From NCBI GenBank assembly GCA_023374025.1, contig SIJG01000002.1:4702070-4766069 (forward strand): DNA of 64,000 nt, written 5' to 3'. A program made the translations under genes and the position numbers. Position 1 is the stretch's first letter. Every line of letters starts with the position of its first letter. The notes beneath the pieces are model-generated. The model was given only the letters and a program-made list of their open reading frames with translations, ran no database searches and was not told the DNA's origin. Source of the DNA: Heterodera schachtii. Lineage: Eukaryota; Nematoda; Chromadorea; Rhabditida; Heteroderidae. Below, piece after piece: positions 47,935-61,101 of this stretch.

Positions 47935-49650
47935 ATTTTTATCGCAAAATAATTAATATTTCATTTCCCAAAAATTTAATCAATTCATATATACACCTAA
48001 CTTTTTTTGAATTAAATTAACTATTGCTTTTTATATTTTTCCAATAGCTTAGTTAAATTTTTGTATTTAATATAAAAACTTGTAATAATAATAATAATGT
48101 AAGTTTAAGTTTTGTACTTAGTAATTTGTTTTTGCTCTTATAATATGGTTTTAGTGAAGAAATTTATTTATCTTACTTTACGTGTAGATAAGTTATACTT
48201 CAAGATATTTTTTTAATTAAAAATTTTTAATTTTCAAATATTATAATATTAATATAAAATTGTCAATATTATATGCAATTGATAGTCGATTAGTTTTTTA
48301 TATTAAAATTGTGGAAAAAATATTTTTTTCAATTATCATTATGCTGATAAAAAAAGTTTTTACAAAATTTGTAATGTCAAGTAATGGCCTTAAAAAATAA
48401 TTTTTAAGTGTTTTATAATTTGCTGACTAAATTTTGGTAAAAATAATATATGTTTTTTCATCCATTAATAGGTTTAAAAAATGGAAGTTTATTTATTTTT
48501 TCAAAAATCACTTTTACTTATGTACTTTTGAATAAAATACAAAACAAACAAATAAATAATTTTAATTTGAAAATATTCAAAATTATAATTTTGGTGAAAT
48601 AATATTAAGAGTAAAAATCAATGTAAATATATAAGAATGCAGTGCAATTTTAGATAAAAAAACTAGACCAAGTGAGCAAGAAGATATTAAATTAATTTAA
48701 AGGTTCAATAAAAAAAAATTCAAATCAACATAACTTTCATCAAAATGCAACCCAACATAATTTTTAAACAAAAAGAAATAATAATGCAAAAAAAATGATG
48801 ATGAATAAAAAAATAAATGAAAACATTCTTTGCTGAATGAGAAACATCATTTATTAATGAAAAAACAATAAATTATAATAAGAATTTAATATTAATAAAT
48901 ATAATTTTTATAATCATGAGATAAATCTTTCATAAGAAATATTGTAAAACATTAGATGGTGGAGCTCATTACATACGGTAATTACAAATTTAAAAAAGTT
49001 GCAACAATTATGAGACAAACATATACATCAATGATAAGTCAATTGCCTAATTTTTTTCTAATTTTTCTGGATAAAAAAACAAATATGTTTAATAGTGTCA
49101 TTTTGAAACAAAATTTATTAAATTCATTCAAGAATGTTTTGACTATTTTTATGATTTTTTTTATCGCAAAATAATTAATATTAATTTTTGTATTTAAAAT
49201 CAAAACTTGTAATAATAATGTAAGTTTATTCACTTTTTTATCATCTTGAGCAAAACTAAATGGGATGTCGATTTTATACAACTACGATTGTTTAGTTATT
49301 TTTTAAATATTATTTTTTTCTTTTATGTTCGTATTATTTAATTATATTTATCTTATTTGTTAGTTGAACTTAGTAATTTGTTTTTGCTCTTATATTATGA
49401 TTTAGTGTAGAAATTATTTATAGAAATTTATTATCTTACTTTAAGTGTAGATATTTTAAACTTTACCAACAAGACCAAATAATTTTTTAATTAAAAATTT
49501 TTAATTTTCAAATATTACAATTATTAATAATATAAAATTGTCAATATTATATGCAATTGATTAATAGGTTTTAAAAATGGAAGTTTATTTATTTTTTAGA
49601 AATCACTTTTACTTGTGTAGTTTTGAATAAAATACAGAATAAACACATTT
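47935..49650. repeat. diverged direct duplication with internal deletion
   Basis: Segments 47935-48560 and 49148-49650 align: ATCGCAAAATAATTAATATT, ACTTGTAATAATAATGTAAG, TTAGTAATTTGTTTTTGCTC, AAAATTGTCAATATTATATG and GGAAGTTTATTTATTTTTT. The second copy lacks about 180 bp present in the first (about 48285-48470). Between the copies lies AT-rich unique DNA whose short overlapping frames on both strands are not called. Confidence 0.75.
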
Positions 49651-50870
49651 TGGTGTATATAACCATGTTTACGAGAGCTTCGTAAGGAGTCGTTTGTGGA
49701 GAGCTAGGATTATGAAGAAATAAAGACAGTTGTTAACATTAAGATAATATAATCTTAGTTGTCTAAAATTTTAAGGTTAATTTAAATTATCCAGTAAATG
49801 TATCAATTATTCTTAATTTATTTATTCAGCCATAATATTTTATTAAAAGTTGTAATGGCTGTTTTGTCTATTTCTAAAATTAATTTTGTATATTTCTTTA
49901 ATTTAATCTTAATGATAGAATTTTTTGGTATTCTTCGCTTGGTACATGCTATATTTAATCTTTGATCCTCAAATATTTACAGTTTGTAAATATTTAAATT
50001 TGTTAATTATTTTTTATAAAGCAATTCAACTAAATCTCGCATTCAATTTTTGTATGTCAAAGGTTGGCTTATTTATTGATAGGGAAGAATTATCGGTATA
50101 GACTTTTATTATTTAAGTTTTTGTTCAGAATATTTTTTGATACGAGTAATGGTTGATAATGATTACAAATTAAAAATACTAGGAAACAACAACACAATAT
50201 AATTAATTATAAAACTTCAATTATCAAAATAATAGTCTCGAACATTGAAAAAATTAAGCTCGAAAAATTTTTAAAAATTTTTTAAAGTTTAATTAATATT
50301 GCTTCTGAATTAATTCACTTATTTTTAAAACATTCTATAATTTTTTTCAACATTTTTTCAATATTTTTAAAAGATTTTTTCATAGTTAATTTTTTAAATT
50401 TAGTCATCTCCTCGTACAGTGCTTTGGGAAGACCATCTAGTATGGAATTATTTTTGCTTTTAATTTTTTTACTCATGGTTTTTTTCTAATTTAGCATACC
50501 ATTTTTTTCGGTAATTAATAGTTTATTGTCGCTTTTAGAGAGACCATTTTTAGGACATTAATAATTCAGATATTCTTGTAATTTATTTTTTTCTTTATTA
50601 TATTTTTCCCTAAATAAGAAAACATAAATTTCACAAATTTTTTCTTTTTTTCCACCTTTTCTTTTAATAGTTTTAAAAAATGATTGTATTGTTATTTCAT
50701 ATCTAACGATGCTAATTATTTAATTTGTTTCAACACCCTTTTTATATACATATTTATATATAAACCTTCGAATTTATGAGAAAAATTCCAATGGAATTTT
50801 GTATAAATTATTCATAATGGATATTTTTATTAGTATCAATTTCTTTTTTGTTTATGCATTATGAAAAAAG
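49651..50870. other. T-rich spacer
   Basis: Nothing recognised. Confidence 0.5.
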
Positions 50871-50940
50871 ATGGGCGGCATTACAGCAGCGTACTCCGGC
50901 TGCGTGCTGATCATCCATTGCAGTTGACGCAAGTTTTCTT
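50871..50940. other. GC-rich island, possible exon
   Basis: About 65 bases are over half G+C (GATGGGCGGCATTACAGCAG, then CGTACTCCGGCTGCGTGC). Plus frame: KKDGRHYSSVLRLRADHPLQ. Minus frame: LRQLQWMISTQPEYAAVMPP. Both are open; splice evidence does not decide. It stands out sharply from the T-rich flanks, so an exon or inserted fragment is likely. Family not recognised. Confidence 0.35.
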
Positions 50941-53330
50941 AGTATTTGAAATTATTGTTTTATATTTGCTTTATTTTTTCTAATTTCATGCATATTCTAT
51001 TTTATTTTGTTTTCATTTAAAATTAAATAAATGTTTAAAATGTTTTTTCCCTGTGCTTAAATATTCACCTTTTATTTTAATCGTTTTTATCCAGTATACT
51101 ACTTTAAATAATCTTTGAACATTTTAATTGATATTTTCGTATTTTTTTCATTCACTTACTACCTTTTGTTTCTTTCAAATACGAAATTGCATATATTCTT
51201 GGATTTATTCTCGACATCACGGAATTTTTCAGCGATTCATTTTATATAATTCTTTTCAAAATTTTGTTCATTAATTGAATTCATTTGGAAAAAATTCATA
51301 CATTTTAGTGAAATATATCAGCAATACAAATAATAATATACTTATATAATTTAATTTTTTCACTAAATATTACTTTATAATACACGAAATTTATTATAAA
51401 TATAACTCAGTTTATTGTTTTTTCTATTTTGAAAATGAACAGTTTTGATATTATTGTGTATCTTAATTTTTTTTTAATTAAATTTTCATCTTTATTTAAA
51501 AGTTATTTTGCGTAGATTTTTAAAGATTTTTAAAATTTTAAAACGAAAGTTTTTTAATAACCAATAGATCACAACATATTGATTAATATTTTTATATTTT
51601 TAATTAAATCAACCAACAGTTTTTAAGGTTTTTTGAAAAGATAAATATTTTTAATTAGTTTTTAATTATTTCTCGTGAAGTCGTAGCGAATAATTTTATA
51701 CTTTCACGATATTGGTTAAGAATATCAATTTGCAAAAGTTTCTATTAAATTCCATTAAAAATATAATTAATGAAATTTATAAAAATCAAGGTCATGATTC
51801 GTCTTTCCAAATAATTTATGTAACGGTACCAAAAAGCACCACATATACATACATAAATAGAAGCTAATTATTTAATTTATTATTAAATAAAGCGCATGAA
51901 GCAATTTTTTAATTAGTAAAAGCAAGTAATTTAAAGAATATAAGTTTTCATTATTTTAGCCAATAAAATTGTTGTGTTTAAGTAATTAATATGTCATTGA
52001 ATGAATTATCTTTATTATAAATACTATTCAAAATTAGAAAATTAATTTTTAAACTTGTCATTGGGATCGCATATATTTTTTGCCCAGTCACTTCTCATAT
52101 GGTGTTTCATATTTATATTTTGTTAAAAAATCAAATAACATATATATGCTTATTTTCATTCATTTCTATAGAAAATTTGATTTTTTATTGGCTGGTGGTT
52201 TTTTTTAAATAATAGTTATTTTTTGCATCTGATAAAATGTTAAAATAGTTTTTATTAATAAATTTCAAAATGAAAATCACAAGCGAGTCAATTTTTCAGA
52301 AATTCTTTAATACTCGTTTTTATAATCTTTATTTTTTATGCTTTTTATTACATACTTAATGTAGAGTTTTTTTTGCTTTCATTTTCCCGAATTTTAGATT
52401 TACCTGCATTAAACATTTGCTTATATTATTTTTTTATTATTTCAGCTATTTCATACCTAGTTACTTATGCTCATTATATATTTTTTAAACCAAAAGTTTT
52501 TAATAAATAATTGTTAATAATTGGAAAAAATTTGCGACTTATTGTATGGATTTTTAATGTAGATTCATAAAATAAAATCAGTGCGTTCCCACAAAATTCT
52601 TGGTTTGTTTTTTTCGAAAGCCAAAATTTTATTGTCAGGTTTACATCAAATAAAAATTAATGTTCATTATTAATGTCATATAGTTAGTGATTAATATTTT
52701 GCATTTTATTCCATATTTTATTATTAGAAATGTTTTAAGTATATTATTGGCTTAAAATCATATTTTGGTAAGGTATTTAATGATTCTTTTATAAGATATA
52801 CTTGCGTCGCAAGGTGTGAAAGTAAATAATTGCTGTTCTGACTGGTTTGCTCCTTTCAATGAAAATTTAATGGAGTCCTAAACAGCTTTATTTTATTTAT
52901 TTCTTTCCAAGTAAATATCCATTTTACTCGTATCATTTATTTATTTTTAAATTACTTATTGTAAAATTACATTTATTTTGCTTTGAGATTGCATGAAATC
53001 AAATTATTTTTAGCAAGTTATATGATAAATCTAACATATATTGTTAAAAATCGGAAATGAATGAATATTGTTGTTAAATTATCAAAATATTTACTTAGAT
53101 TTATAGATAAATAAATGTATTATTTTAATTTTATTGATTAAGGTTCAACTGATTAATTGTAAGGTAGTGTATTAAGTATTTTTTTAATTAAAAAAATAAT
53201 GAATTCATTATATTCGTGGTTTTATCAATGAAAGATGCGAACTAAGTATAAAATTATTTTTTTTATTTATTATAGTTTTCAAATTATATTTCTGAAAAGT
53301 AGTTTAATAAAAACTCGTCAGGGTGCAAGT
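50941..53330. other. T-rich spacer
   Basis: Mostly nothing. A GC-richer patch at 52798-52890 has a plus frame ASQGVKVNNCCSDWFAPFNE and a stop, unassigned. Confidence 0.4.
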
Positions 53331-53334
53331 ATTG

Positions 53335-53373
53335 TTTTGCGTGTATTGAGTATTGGACTCAATACACGCAAAA
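53335..53373. repeat. perfect 17-bp hairpin with 5-nt loop
   Basis: TTTTGCGTGTATTGAGT (53335-53351) is followed after ATTGG by its exact reverse complement ACTCAATACACGCAAAA (53357-53373). The stem has no mismatch and ends abruptly at both sides. Confidence 0.9.
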
Positions 53374-54289
53374 GGTCAAAATAAATAATATTAAAAATTG
53401 TGAAATATTGACGATCATTTTCGCTTCATATGCATGCCGAAATTACTCTTTATGTGCCATAAAATAGCTGAAATTTCCGTTTGATTGTGTTATTATATTA
53501 TTTAAAATACATCTACAGAATTTGATCATTTTTTTAAATATTTTAATTAAAAGGAAAATTCATTATTTTAAAACTCGCATAATTATTGTCTACATATTAA
53601 TGAAAAATATGTATAATACATTTCAAAATAATAATTATAATATTTTATAGTTGAGATCGTTTAGTTTTTTCTATTTAGCTTTTGAGCAATTTTTATAAAT
53701 TATTGTTACCTTTGTTTTGGTTGTCATGACTAATAAGACAAGCTTATTTAAAAGCTGCTGATAAAACAAATATTTTTGAATTTAAAAAATATTTTTAATG
53801 GACTTAATTTAATAATATTTTTAAATATAACTCATATTATTAAAGTGCATATTTTATGTGCTAGAAATCTTGAAACTTATAATAAAGATTTAAGATCTTT
53901 TCTATTATCTTTTTAAAAACGAAACATTAGATTCTTATTTGTTAATTCTCTTTTTACTTTTCTAGTCTATTAGAAAGCTCTTTTTATAAATTTTTATTAA
54001 ATAGCGAATAAAATTTTGTTTACGCGTAGTATTAAATATTTTTAATCATTATCATTTTATTTTTTTCATTAAAATTATTATTTTTTTATTATTTATTGTT
54101 TTAAAGGGTCTTTATGTAATAGTTAAATGTGTGATGAATGAAATTGAATGTTAGTCTTACTATCAATATTTTTTAATTTTCGCCCATTTAACAATTTTTA
54201 ATTTATTTTCAACAGCAATCTATTTCTAGATATATAATATTTTTCTCATATGAATATGATTATAAATCTATTTTTTAAATAGTGGGCTG
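53374..54289. other. T-rich spacer
   Basis: Nothing recognised; T-rich plus strand. Confidence 0.5.
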
Positions 54290-54405
54290 GTAAAATATGC
54301 CAAAATAATTGCTAAAACTAGAAAATGACAAAATATGTGCTAACAAACCCCCACGTTTTAGGTTTTTAGGTGCTAATAAGTTGCTCTAAATCAAAAATAG
54401 TACGG
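54290..54405 (-). repeat. dispersed repeat, copy B (inverted)
   Basis: The reverse complement contains TTGATTTAGAGCAACTTATT, AGCAC, CCTAAAACGTGG and ATTTTGTCATTTTCTAGTTT, matching 34000-34112. The plus strand switches from T-rich to A-rich just to the right of this copy. Confidence 0.75.
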
Positions 54406-54647
54406 AGAAAGTGTGTTTTTCGTGGTTCTATAATCAAGTACTATCAGTAAAAAAAATTGATTAAAACCTAAAAATCCGTTCCCTAGTAATAATGCAATTA
54501 TTTTTAAGATAATAATATAATTATATTAAATAAAATTTAGATGTTTATCATTTATTTAAAAATAAATAATAAAATTTTGTTTAGCAATTAAATTAAGATA
54601 AAGCAGCTGTTTATATTAAAATTAATAATAAAAGATATAAAAGGGAA

Positions 54648-54713
54648 TTCTAATCATATTGCCGGCGCCCATGACCGAAAGATGATCGGCAATGGGAAAG
54701 ATCGCGTAAGAAT
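54648..54713. other. nested inverted repeat in a GC patch
   Basis: Outer arms AATTCT and AGAATT enclose inner arms ATTGCCG and CGGCAAT; the loop between is GCGCCCATGACCGAAAGATG plus AT. Pairing is short but the patch is much more GC-rich than its surroundings. Candidate small hairpin, structured RNA or transposon relic. Confidence 0.35.
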
Positions 54714-54717
54714 TAAC

Positions 54718-56160
54718 TAAATGAAACAATTACGTTTTAAATTGATTCGAGTGAATTTAAATTTTAAAAAGAAAAAAAAATTGTATGTTAATATCATAAA
54801 TAAATATAGTATTAACACTTAGAATACGGAAAATAATCTTCTTGGTATTGACTCAAATTAAATGTTTACGTTCTAATTGTGGCTTAATTTATTGCATTTG
54901 TACTAATAATTTGATTAAAAGGCTGATTTTTTATCTTCCAAAAACAGTCTACATAGAATTATAGTAAATAATAAGATAAATCAATATTAAAATTTTAAGG
55001 GTTTTAAAAGGCCTAATTAATAATAAAATATTAAGAGTTGAATATAAATATTAAGACCAAAATTGGACATATGGTCAAAACCGTTGCCAGGTGATAAAAA
55101 TGTTCTTTTCATATCATTTACGAATTTTAAACCAAGACTTGAAGCTTATAGCAAACTAAATTGCTTTAAAAAAATTAATTACAAATTAATGTTCAAAAGA
55201 TACAGTTAAAACTGATAAAAAATATAGAGAAAAAAAGAATGAAAAAAGATAAACTGACATCTTTTTATTAAAATAACAGATTTCAGCATAAAATTAAAAT
55301 TAAAATGCGCACACTTTTGATCAAATAAATAAATTTAGCGATAAATTCTGTAGAAATTGGAACGACTTGGGCAGTTTTAATTTTCAGAAGTCAAATTTAT
55401 ATGAATAAAGAATTTTGGTTTTTAAGCATACGGCTAAAATGTCTCATTAAAAATGTAAAATATTTATATAAAAGGCAGCAAACCAGTCAAATTTAATAAA
55501 TTATAATTCGTTTAATTATTAATTATAGCAAAAATTTTGCAGGTTATAATTTATAAAAAAATTTTAGAAAAATTTTTGAACCAAAAACATTCTTAATTAA
55601 AACGTTAAATTTATGTAAAAAAAAACAAAAAATAAAATAAACAACTTAAAAAATAAAAATTAATAGTAAAATAATATTTTTGTAGACAATGTATAAAAGG
55701 TACTTGGTAAGAACTTGACGTTCTCAAAGAAGTTTCCAAGCATAAGCGCAGAGTTTGGTATAATTAATTAACCAAATCTTAAAATTTCACTCAATATGAA
55801 AAATTGAAAAACTAAATTTTGATGATTACTCTAAATTAAATTATTTTCGTTATAAATTATAAAACATTAATTTTTCAATATTTCATATTTGCGAGTACTT
55901 TTATTTTGAGTAGCTAAAAAAACCGACGGTCGTAAACATAACATTTTAAAATTTATAAATTACAATGAAATAAACAATAGTTATTATGAATAAAACAATA
56001 AGTATTAAAACTCTATATGTATAAAAAATAACTATAATTATTATTAAAAAAGGAGAATAAATTAATTAATTACATCAATAAAACAATGTATTCTACTTGG
56101 TTAAAAAAAAACTAAATACGATAATTTTTATTAGTATTCTTATAAAAACCGGCAGAGAAT
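54718..56160. other. A-rich spacer
   Basis: Nothing recognised. A G14 run at about 56176 lies just before the LINE remnant. Confidence 0.5.
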
Positions 56161-56285
56161 TTGCCAATGAAGGAGTGGGGGGGGGGGGGTCGATATGCCA
56201 AGCCAATTACGAGAATCTCATCTTCATCATTTTGAGTTGGAGAGTTTTGCCGTCGTTTTTTTGTCATTATTTAAGGATGAATTAA

Positions 56286-58059
56286 TTGGAGAATGAATTA
56301 ATAATTCCTGTCTTAGATTTAGTAATTACTAGTGAATCAGAAATAATTAATGATTTAACAGTACTTGAGAATTTTTCAACTTCCGATCACAAAATGATCG
56401 GATTCAAAATAAAAGGAAAATTTAGTCGTAATAATCACAGAGTTTATATAAGAGATTTTAAAAATATTAATTTTGCAAAATTAAATCTGGCGTTGTTAAT
56501 GGTCCACAAACTCAAACAACACAGAATAAGACTAAGCTTTCTGACATTGAATTGAACGCTGGCATAATTTGGAATATATTAAGAAGACTTCCCCGGCGTA
56601 ATTCCACTTCACCAGATAATATTCCCTACATTTTATTAAAAAATTGTGCAGAACCAATTACAAAAATATTAGCAGATATATTTAGGCTAATTTTGGATTC
56701 CGGTCAAATTCCGGAAATTTGGCGAACATCATTAGTGGTACCAATTTTCAAAAAAGGCGAAAAAACTGATCCATTAAATTACAGGCCGGTGTCATTAACC
56801 AGCACTGTCTGCAGAGTTTTTGAACGAATTTTAAGTAGCAAAATTTTAGAATTTCTGAACGGTATAAAATTTTTTGATAAAGAACAATTTGGGATTTAAA
56901 AAAATAGATCAACTACAACCCAAATATTAAAAACAATGGACGATATATATAATTCTCTACAAAAGAATCAACAAATTGACATCATCTATATTGATTTTGT
57001 CAAGGCGTTTGATTCCGTTCCAATTAATTTATTACTTCAAAAAATCAAAAAGATTGGAATTGAAGAAAAAATTTATAAATTTTTAACCAACTTTTTAGAA
57101 AATCGGAGTTTTAGGGTTAAAATAGGTGAAGAACTATCTAAAAATTTCAAAATATTTTCTGAATTGCCCCAGGGAAGTGTCTTAGGGACATTACTCTTTT
57201 TAATTTTTATAAATGATCTGCCGTCCTTTATTGCAAGTGAAGCGGCATCAGTTGGCATAAAAATGTATGCCGACGATGTTAAATTATATTATGCCCATGA
57301 AAACGACGACCATTCAAATCAATTGGATAAAGCAAATGAGGCTTTGGAAAAATGGTCAAACATAAATGGGTTAGAAATTTCAACTGAAAAATGTTTTGTT
57401 CTTTATTTAGGGAAAAAATAACAAGAAAAAAGAGTATTTTATTAACTCAAAAAGATTTCAGAATCGGATAATGTTCGTGACTTGGGAATTATAATTGACT
57501 CGAAATTGATTTTTTCAGAACATATTAACAAAATCGTACGAAATGCATATCTTAGAATTTTCCAGATTTTGAGAGTTTTAAAAACCAGGGAAATTAAGAC
57601 TCTAACAGCAGCTTATAAAACTTTTGTAAGACCTCAATTAGAATATGCCACCGAAGTCTGGAACCCTAATTTAAAAAAAGTATAGATAAAATTGAGCGTG
57701 TTCAAAAATTTTTCACAAGAAAAACACTTAGAAAATGTGGTTTTACTTACAAAAAATATGAGGAAAGACTAAAAATCACTGATTTACACAAATTAGAAGA
57801 AAGAAGAAAAATCAATGATTTAACAACAGCTTTTAAAATAATTAAAGGGTTCACCTGCCTAGAAGCTGAGAAAAATTTCTTTTTCTCAGAAAGGCCCAGG
57901 AGGCCTTTACTTTTACGAGTAAAGCGCCACACGGCCAAAACTCAAAATAATTTTTTCAATAGAATAGTAAAAAACTGGAATAAACTTCCAGTGGTAGCGG
58001 TACAAATTAATAAGGCAAAGGAATTCAGGGGTTTGCTAAAAGCAATGAGTTCTGAGTAG
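56286..58059 (+). pseudogene. LINE endonuclease/reverse transcriptase, broken
   Basis: 56286-56555 carries the endonuclease end (LDLVITSE, STSDHKMIGF). RT starts near 56500 in another frame: RRNSTSPDNIPYILLK, then VVPIFKKGEKTDPLNYRPVS, an in-frame stop at 56897, then RSTTTQ, IIYIDFVKAFDSVP (first catalytic Asp), ELPQGSVLG and MYADDVKLY (catalytic YADD). Stops at 57419 and just after interrupt SDNVRDLGIIIDSK. The C-terminal part continues in a new frame from 57691 (IERVQKFFTRKTLRKCG, KNWNKLPVVAV) to a stop at 58057. The usual linker between endonuclease and RT is largely deleted. The catalytic residues survive but several frame changes and stops make it dead. Confidence 0.9.
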
Positions 58060-58258
58060 GAATATTCATGTGCCATATTTACACAATATTTTAATCGCCT
58101 GTGAATTTTTAACATTTGATTTATTTTTATATATTTTATTACGGTATCCGTTTTGTATTTTTTATATGATTAAATTTATTTGTTTGTTTTCTTTTTGGCA
58201 CCATGTAAGAGCACTAATGTGCCTTTGGTTTGCTCGATAAATTAAATTAAATTAATCA
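56286..58258 (+). mobile_element. CR1/jockey-like LINE, 5'-truncated
   Basis: The order endonuclease tail, reverse transcriptase, C-terminal region and 3' tail is preserved. The 3' end is ATAAATTAAATTAAATTAA (about 58235-58255), a short AAATT repeat of the kind that ends CR1/jockey-clade LINEs in place of poly(A). There is no first ORF and most of the endonuclease is missing. G+C is higher than the flanking spacer. Confidence 0.85.
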
Positions 58259-58259
58259 T

Positions 58260-61101
58260 GCTACAAAAAATTATGATACAAAATTTCTATATAATATGAA
58301 TAAATTAAAGTACTATAATATAGTTATTCTGTTTGCGGCTCTGCTTTTTATATATTTTCTGATTATTTTCATAATTGGAGAATGTTTTACTAAACCGTAT
58401 TGATACCTTATACAAATATAATTTATTATTGTATTGAAAATTTTAAATAAACATTCTTTTTAAAAATTATATTTAAAAATATTTTGGTTTAATGTTGTGA
58501 CATTTTATTTAGTTTCTAATATGTGTTCTTTTTTCATTTAGAAACAAATCATTTTGGTTATCGTTTTATTCAATTTCATTTCTTTTTCTAGCTTTTATTT
58601 TAATCCTTGCGCGGTAATGCAAGTGTCATTTGATGTATTACATTTTAATTAATATTAATTGTTCTCAATAAAAGATTAAAATAATTTCTTTCTTTAAAAT
58701 ATATTTTCGTTCTTCTTTGATTATAAAATTCTATTTAACTTTATCTCTTTTAATTCAATTTTAATTTAGATTCAATACCCATGGCAGTAAATCAAATAAT
58801 TAAAAATAGGTCGAACATTATAAATCAAGCCTGTTTATTTTATACAATTATCTAGTTTTAAAAATTTTAATTAACATTTTAATTATATTTTTGTTACTAA
58901 CTGATTAAAGTTTATCTATATTTGTTTCATTATTTATAAAATGAATCAAATACTATTTTTCTCATATTTTGCTTTCTGATTATATAATATTATTATGAAT
59001 ATTTGGTCTTTGCGAGATTTCATGAAAAGATTGAATAGACTGTTAATGCTTTTCATTAAATTATTTTTTTTTATTAATTAGACTAAAGATTAATAATATG
59101 ACTTGATATCAGATTTAAAATTCATAGTAAGAATGTACTTTATCTAGATTTTTCAATTGTATATTGCTTTACAATAAATTATTTTCTCTTTATTAATTTA
59201 ATTTTCATTTTTGATGATTACTTTATTCATTATATTATTAAAGGTATTTATTTTTATTATTGATTATAGTATTACATTTAAGTGTATAATATATTTAGCT
59301 GCACATTCAAATTGTTGCCGAGTCAAAAACAGTTGGCCGCGATTCCCTCCAGAAAGTTTGAGCTTGTTATTTTGAGTTAATTATGTCAATTTAAATTTAA
59401 TTTTTTTTTTTTTTCATATTTTTTGCTCATTAGTTTTTTTGCTTCTCATTTATGCACTTGTTGATTTTTTGGAGGTGATTGGCAGTTCTGAGAGTTTGCG
59501 GACATTTCCTTCCTATAAAAAAAAATATATTTTTATTATTTTTGATTAATGAATGTTGCGAGTTTATTTAAATATGTTTTGTTTATTATATAAAATGAAA
59601 TGTGCTTTTCCCATACAACCTGAGATGATAAATAGCCGCACATCTTTTATCAGTCGGGCAGCTGATTATTTTATAAATAAATGAAAAAATAATAATTCAA
59701 TTAAATATAATAAAATTAAAAGTTTTTTGACATTGTCATTTTTTCAATTAAGTAATTAATAAATTATTTCCAATTACCTTTTTTAAATAAAACTTTTATT
59801 TTTATTGACCTATTATTTAACTTCCAGATTTGAATTCTAATAGCAGATTCAATTTTAAATAGTTTATAATTGATTTAAATGACTTGTAATAATAAAATAC
59901 AACTGTGTAAAATATTGTACTTTAAAAGAATTAAAAATATTATTTTCAATCCCATTAAATAAGAAAATTATCCACCAAATTAAAAAAGATCTATAAATAT
60001 TGTTTTTGTTCGTAATAATGGAATTCAGGTGTTTTAAAATAAATTTTGCCCGTATTAAATTATAGCATTTCATAATATCTTATGAAGTACAATCTTTTAA
60101 TATCATGACCTTTTAAAAGTATTAATTGAAGAGCTTTAACTTTTTAAATTTCAATGGAAAATGATATAATATTTTAATATAATAAACTATTTAAGACATA
60201 TTATATTTATAGCTTGCTTTCCATTTATAAATAATGTTTTTAGAATTTTTTTTAATCACTTAAATGTTTTATTATGAAAAATTCGTTGTTTTTAAATAAA
60301 GAAATTAAATTTATTAAAATTATAAATGAAGTAGTTCATTAAATTCAAATGCTATGAAATTCTTATAAATTTGTATTTATTTTAATAAAACAATTAAATT
60401 AGTAAAATTCAATAATTATTGAAATTGTATAACAGAAAAATAATTTTTCACGGCGTCATTGTTATTTTTTACGATTCAAATTCTGCTTTATCTTGTGTTT
60501 TAAACATAATATGAGCCAACATTTCTCGCGCATTCTATTAATATATTTAAATTTAATAAATAACTCTTTTTTCAAATAAAATTGTTTACAATTAAATTCT
60601 TAATTTTCTTCTTTAATAATTTTTTGGTAAAGTTTTATTTATTTTTTTGATCCTTTCTGAGCAAAATCGCATGTTGTTCATGTATAACGTCTTTTGATCT
60701 TTTTAAATAAGCTATATTATTTATAAATCAATCTTTTTATACTCAATTACATGAACATAATTGTGAATTTTTATTTCTCTATTTTTTCATGATTTATTTT
60801 TATAAAATTTTTGAAAAATCTTAATTCTTCAATTAATTCAAAGATTTCAGTTAGCTTATTGATAGAAATATTTATTTTTGGTTTACTTTCTTAATTTTAA
60901 TCAAGCCGAAAAATAATACAAAAGATGAATATCAATAATAAAAAGCTATTCAATTTAATGTAGTTACTCTCAAAACATATAAATAATGAAAAACATTGAT
61001 ACCGGGAATAATTCAGTGCAGTCGTCTTTGCGGCGTTGTCTTATGAAATGAGGCGAGTAATAAGATTATAATAAATTAAGAAGGCGTTAAGCTTTCATTA
61101 T
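58260..61101. other. T-rich spacer
   Basis: Mostly nothing. A GC-richer patch at 59300-59370 is open on both strands (plus NCCRVKNSWPRFPPESLSL; minus QTFWRESRPTVFDSATI). AGATGATAAA and TTTTATCA form a weak inverted pair near 59625-59655. A GC-richer patch at 61015-61060 precedes the LTR. Confidence 0.4.
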
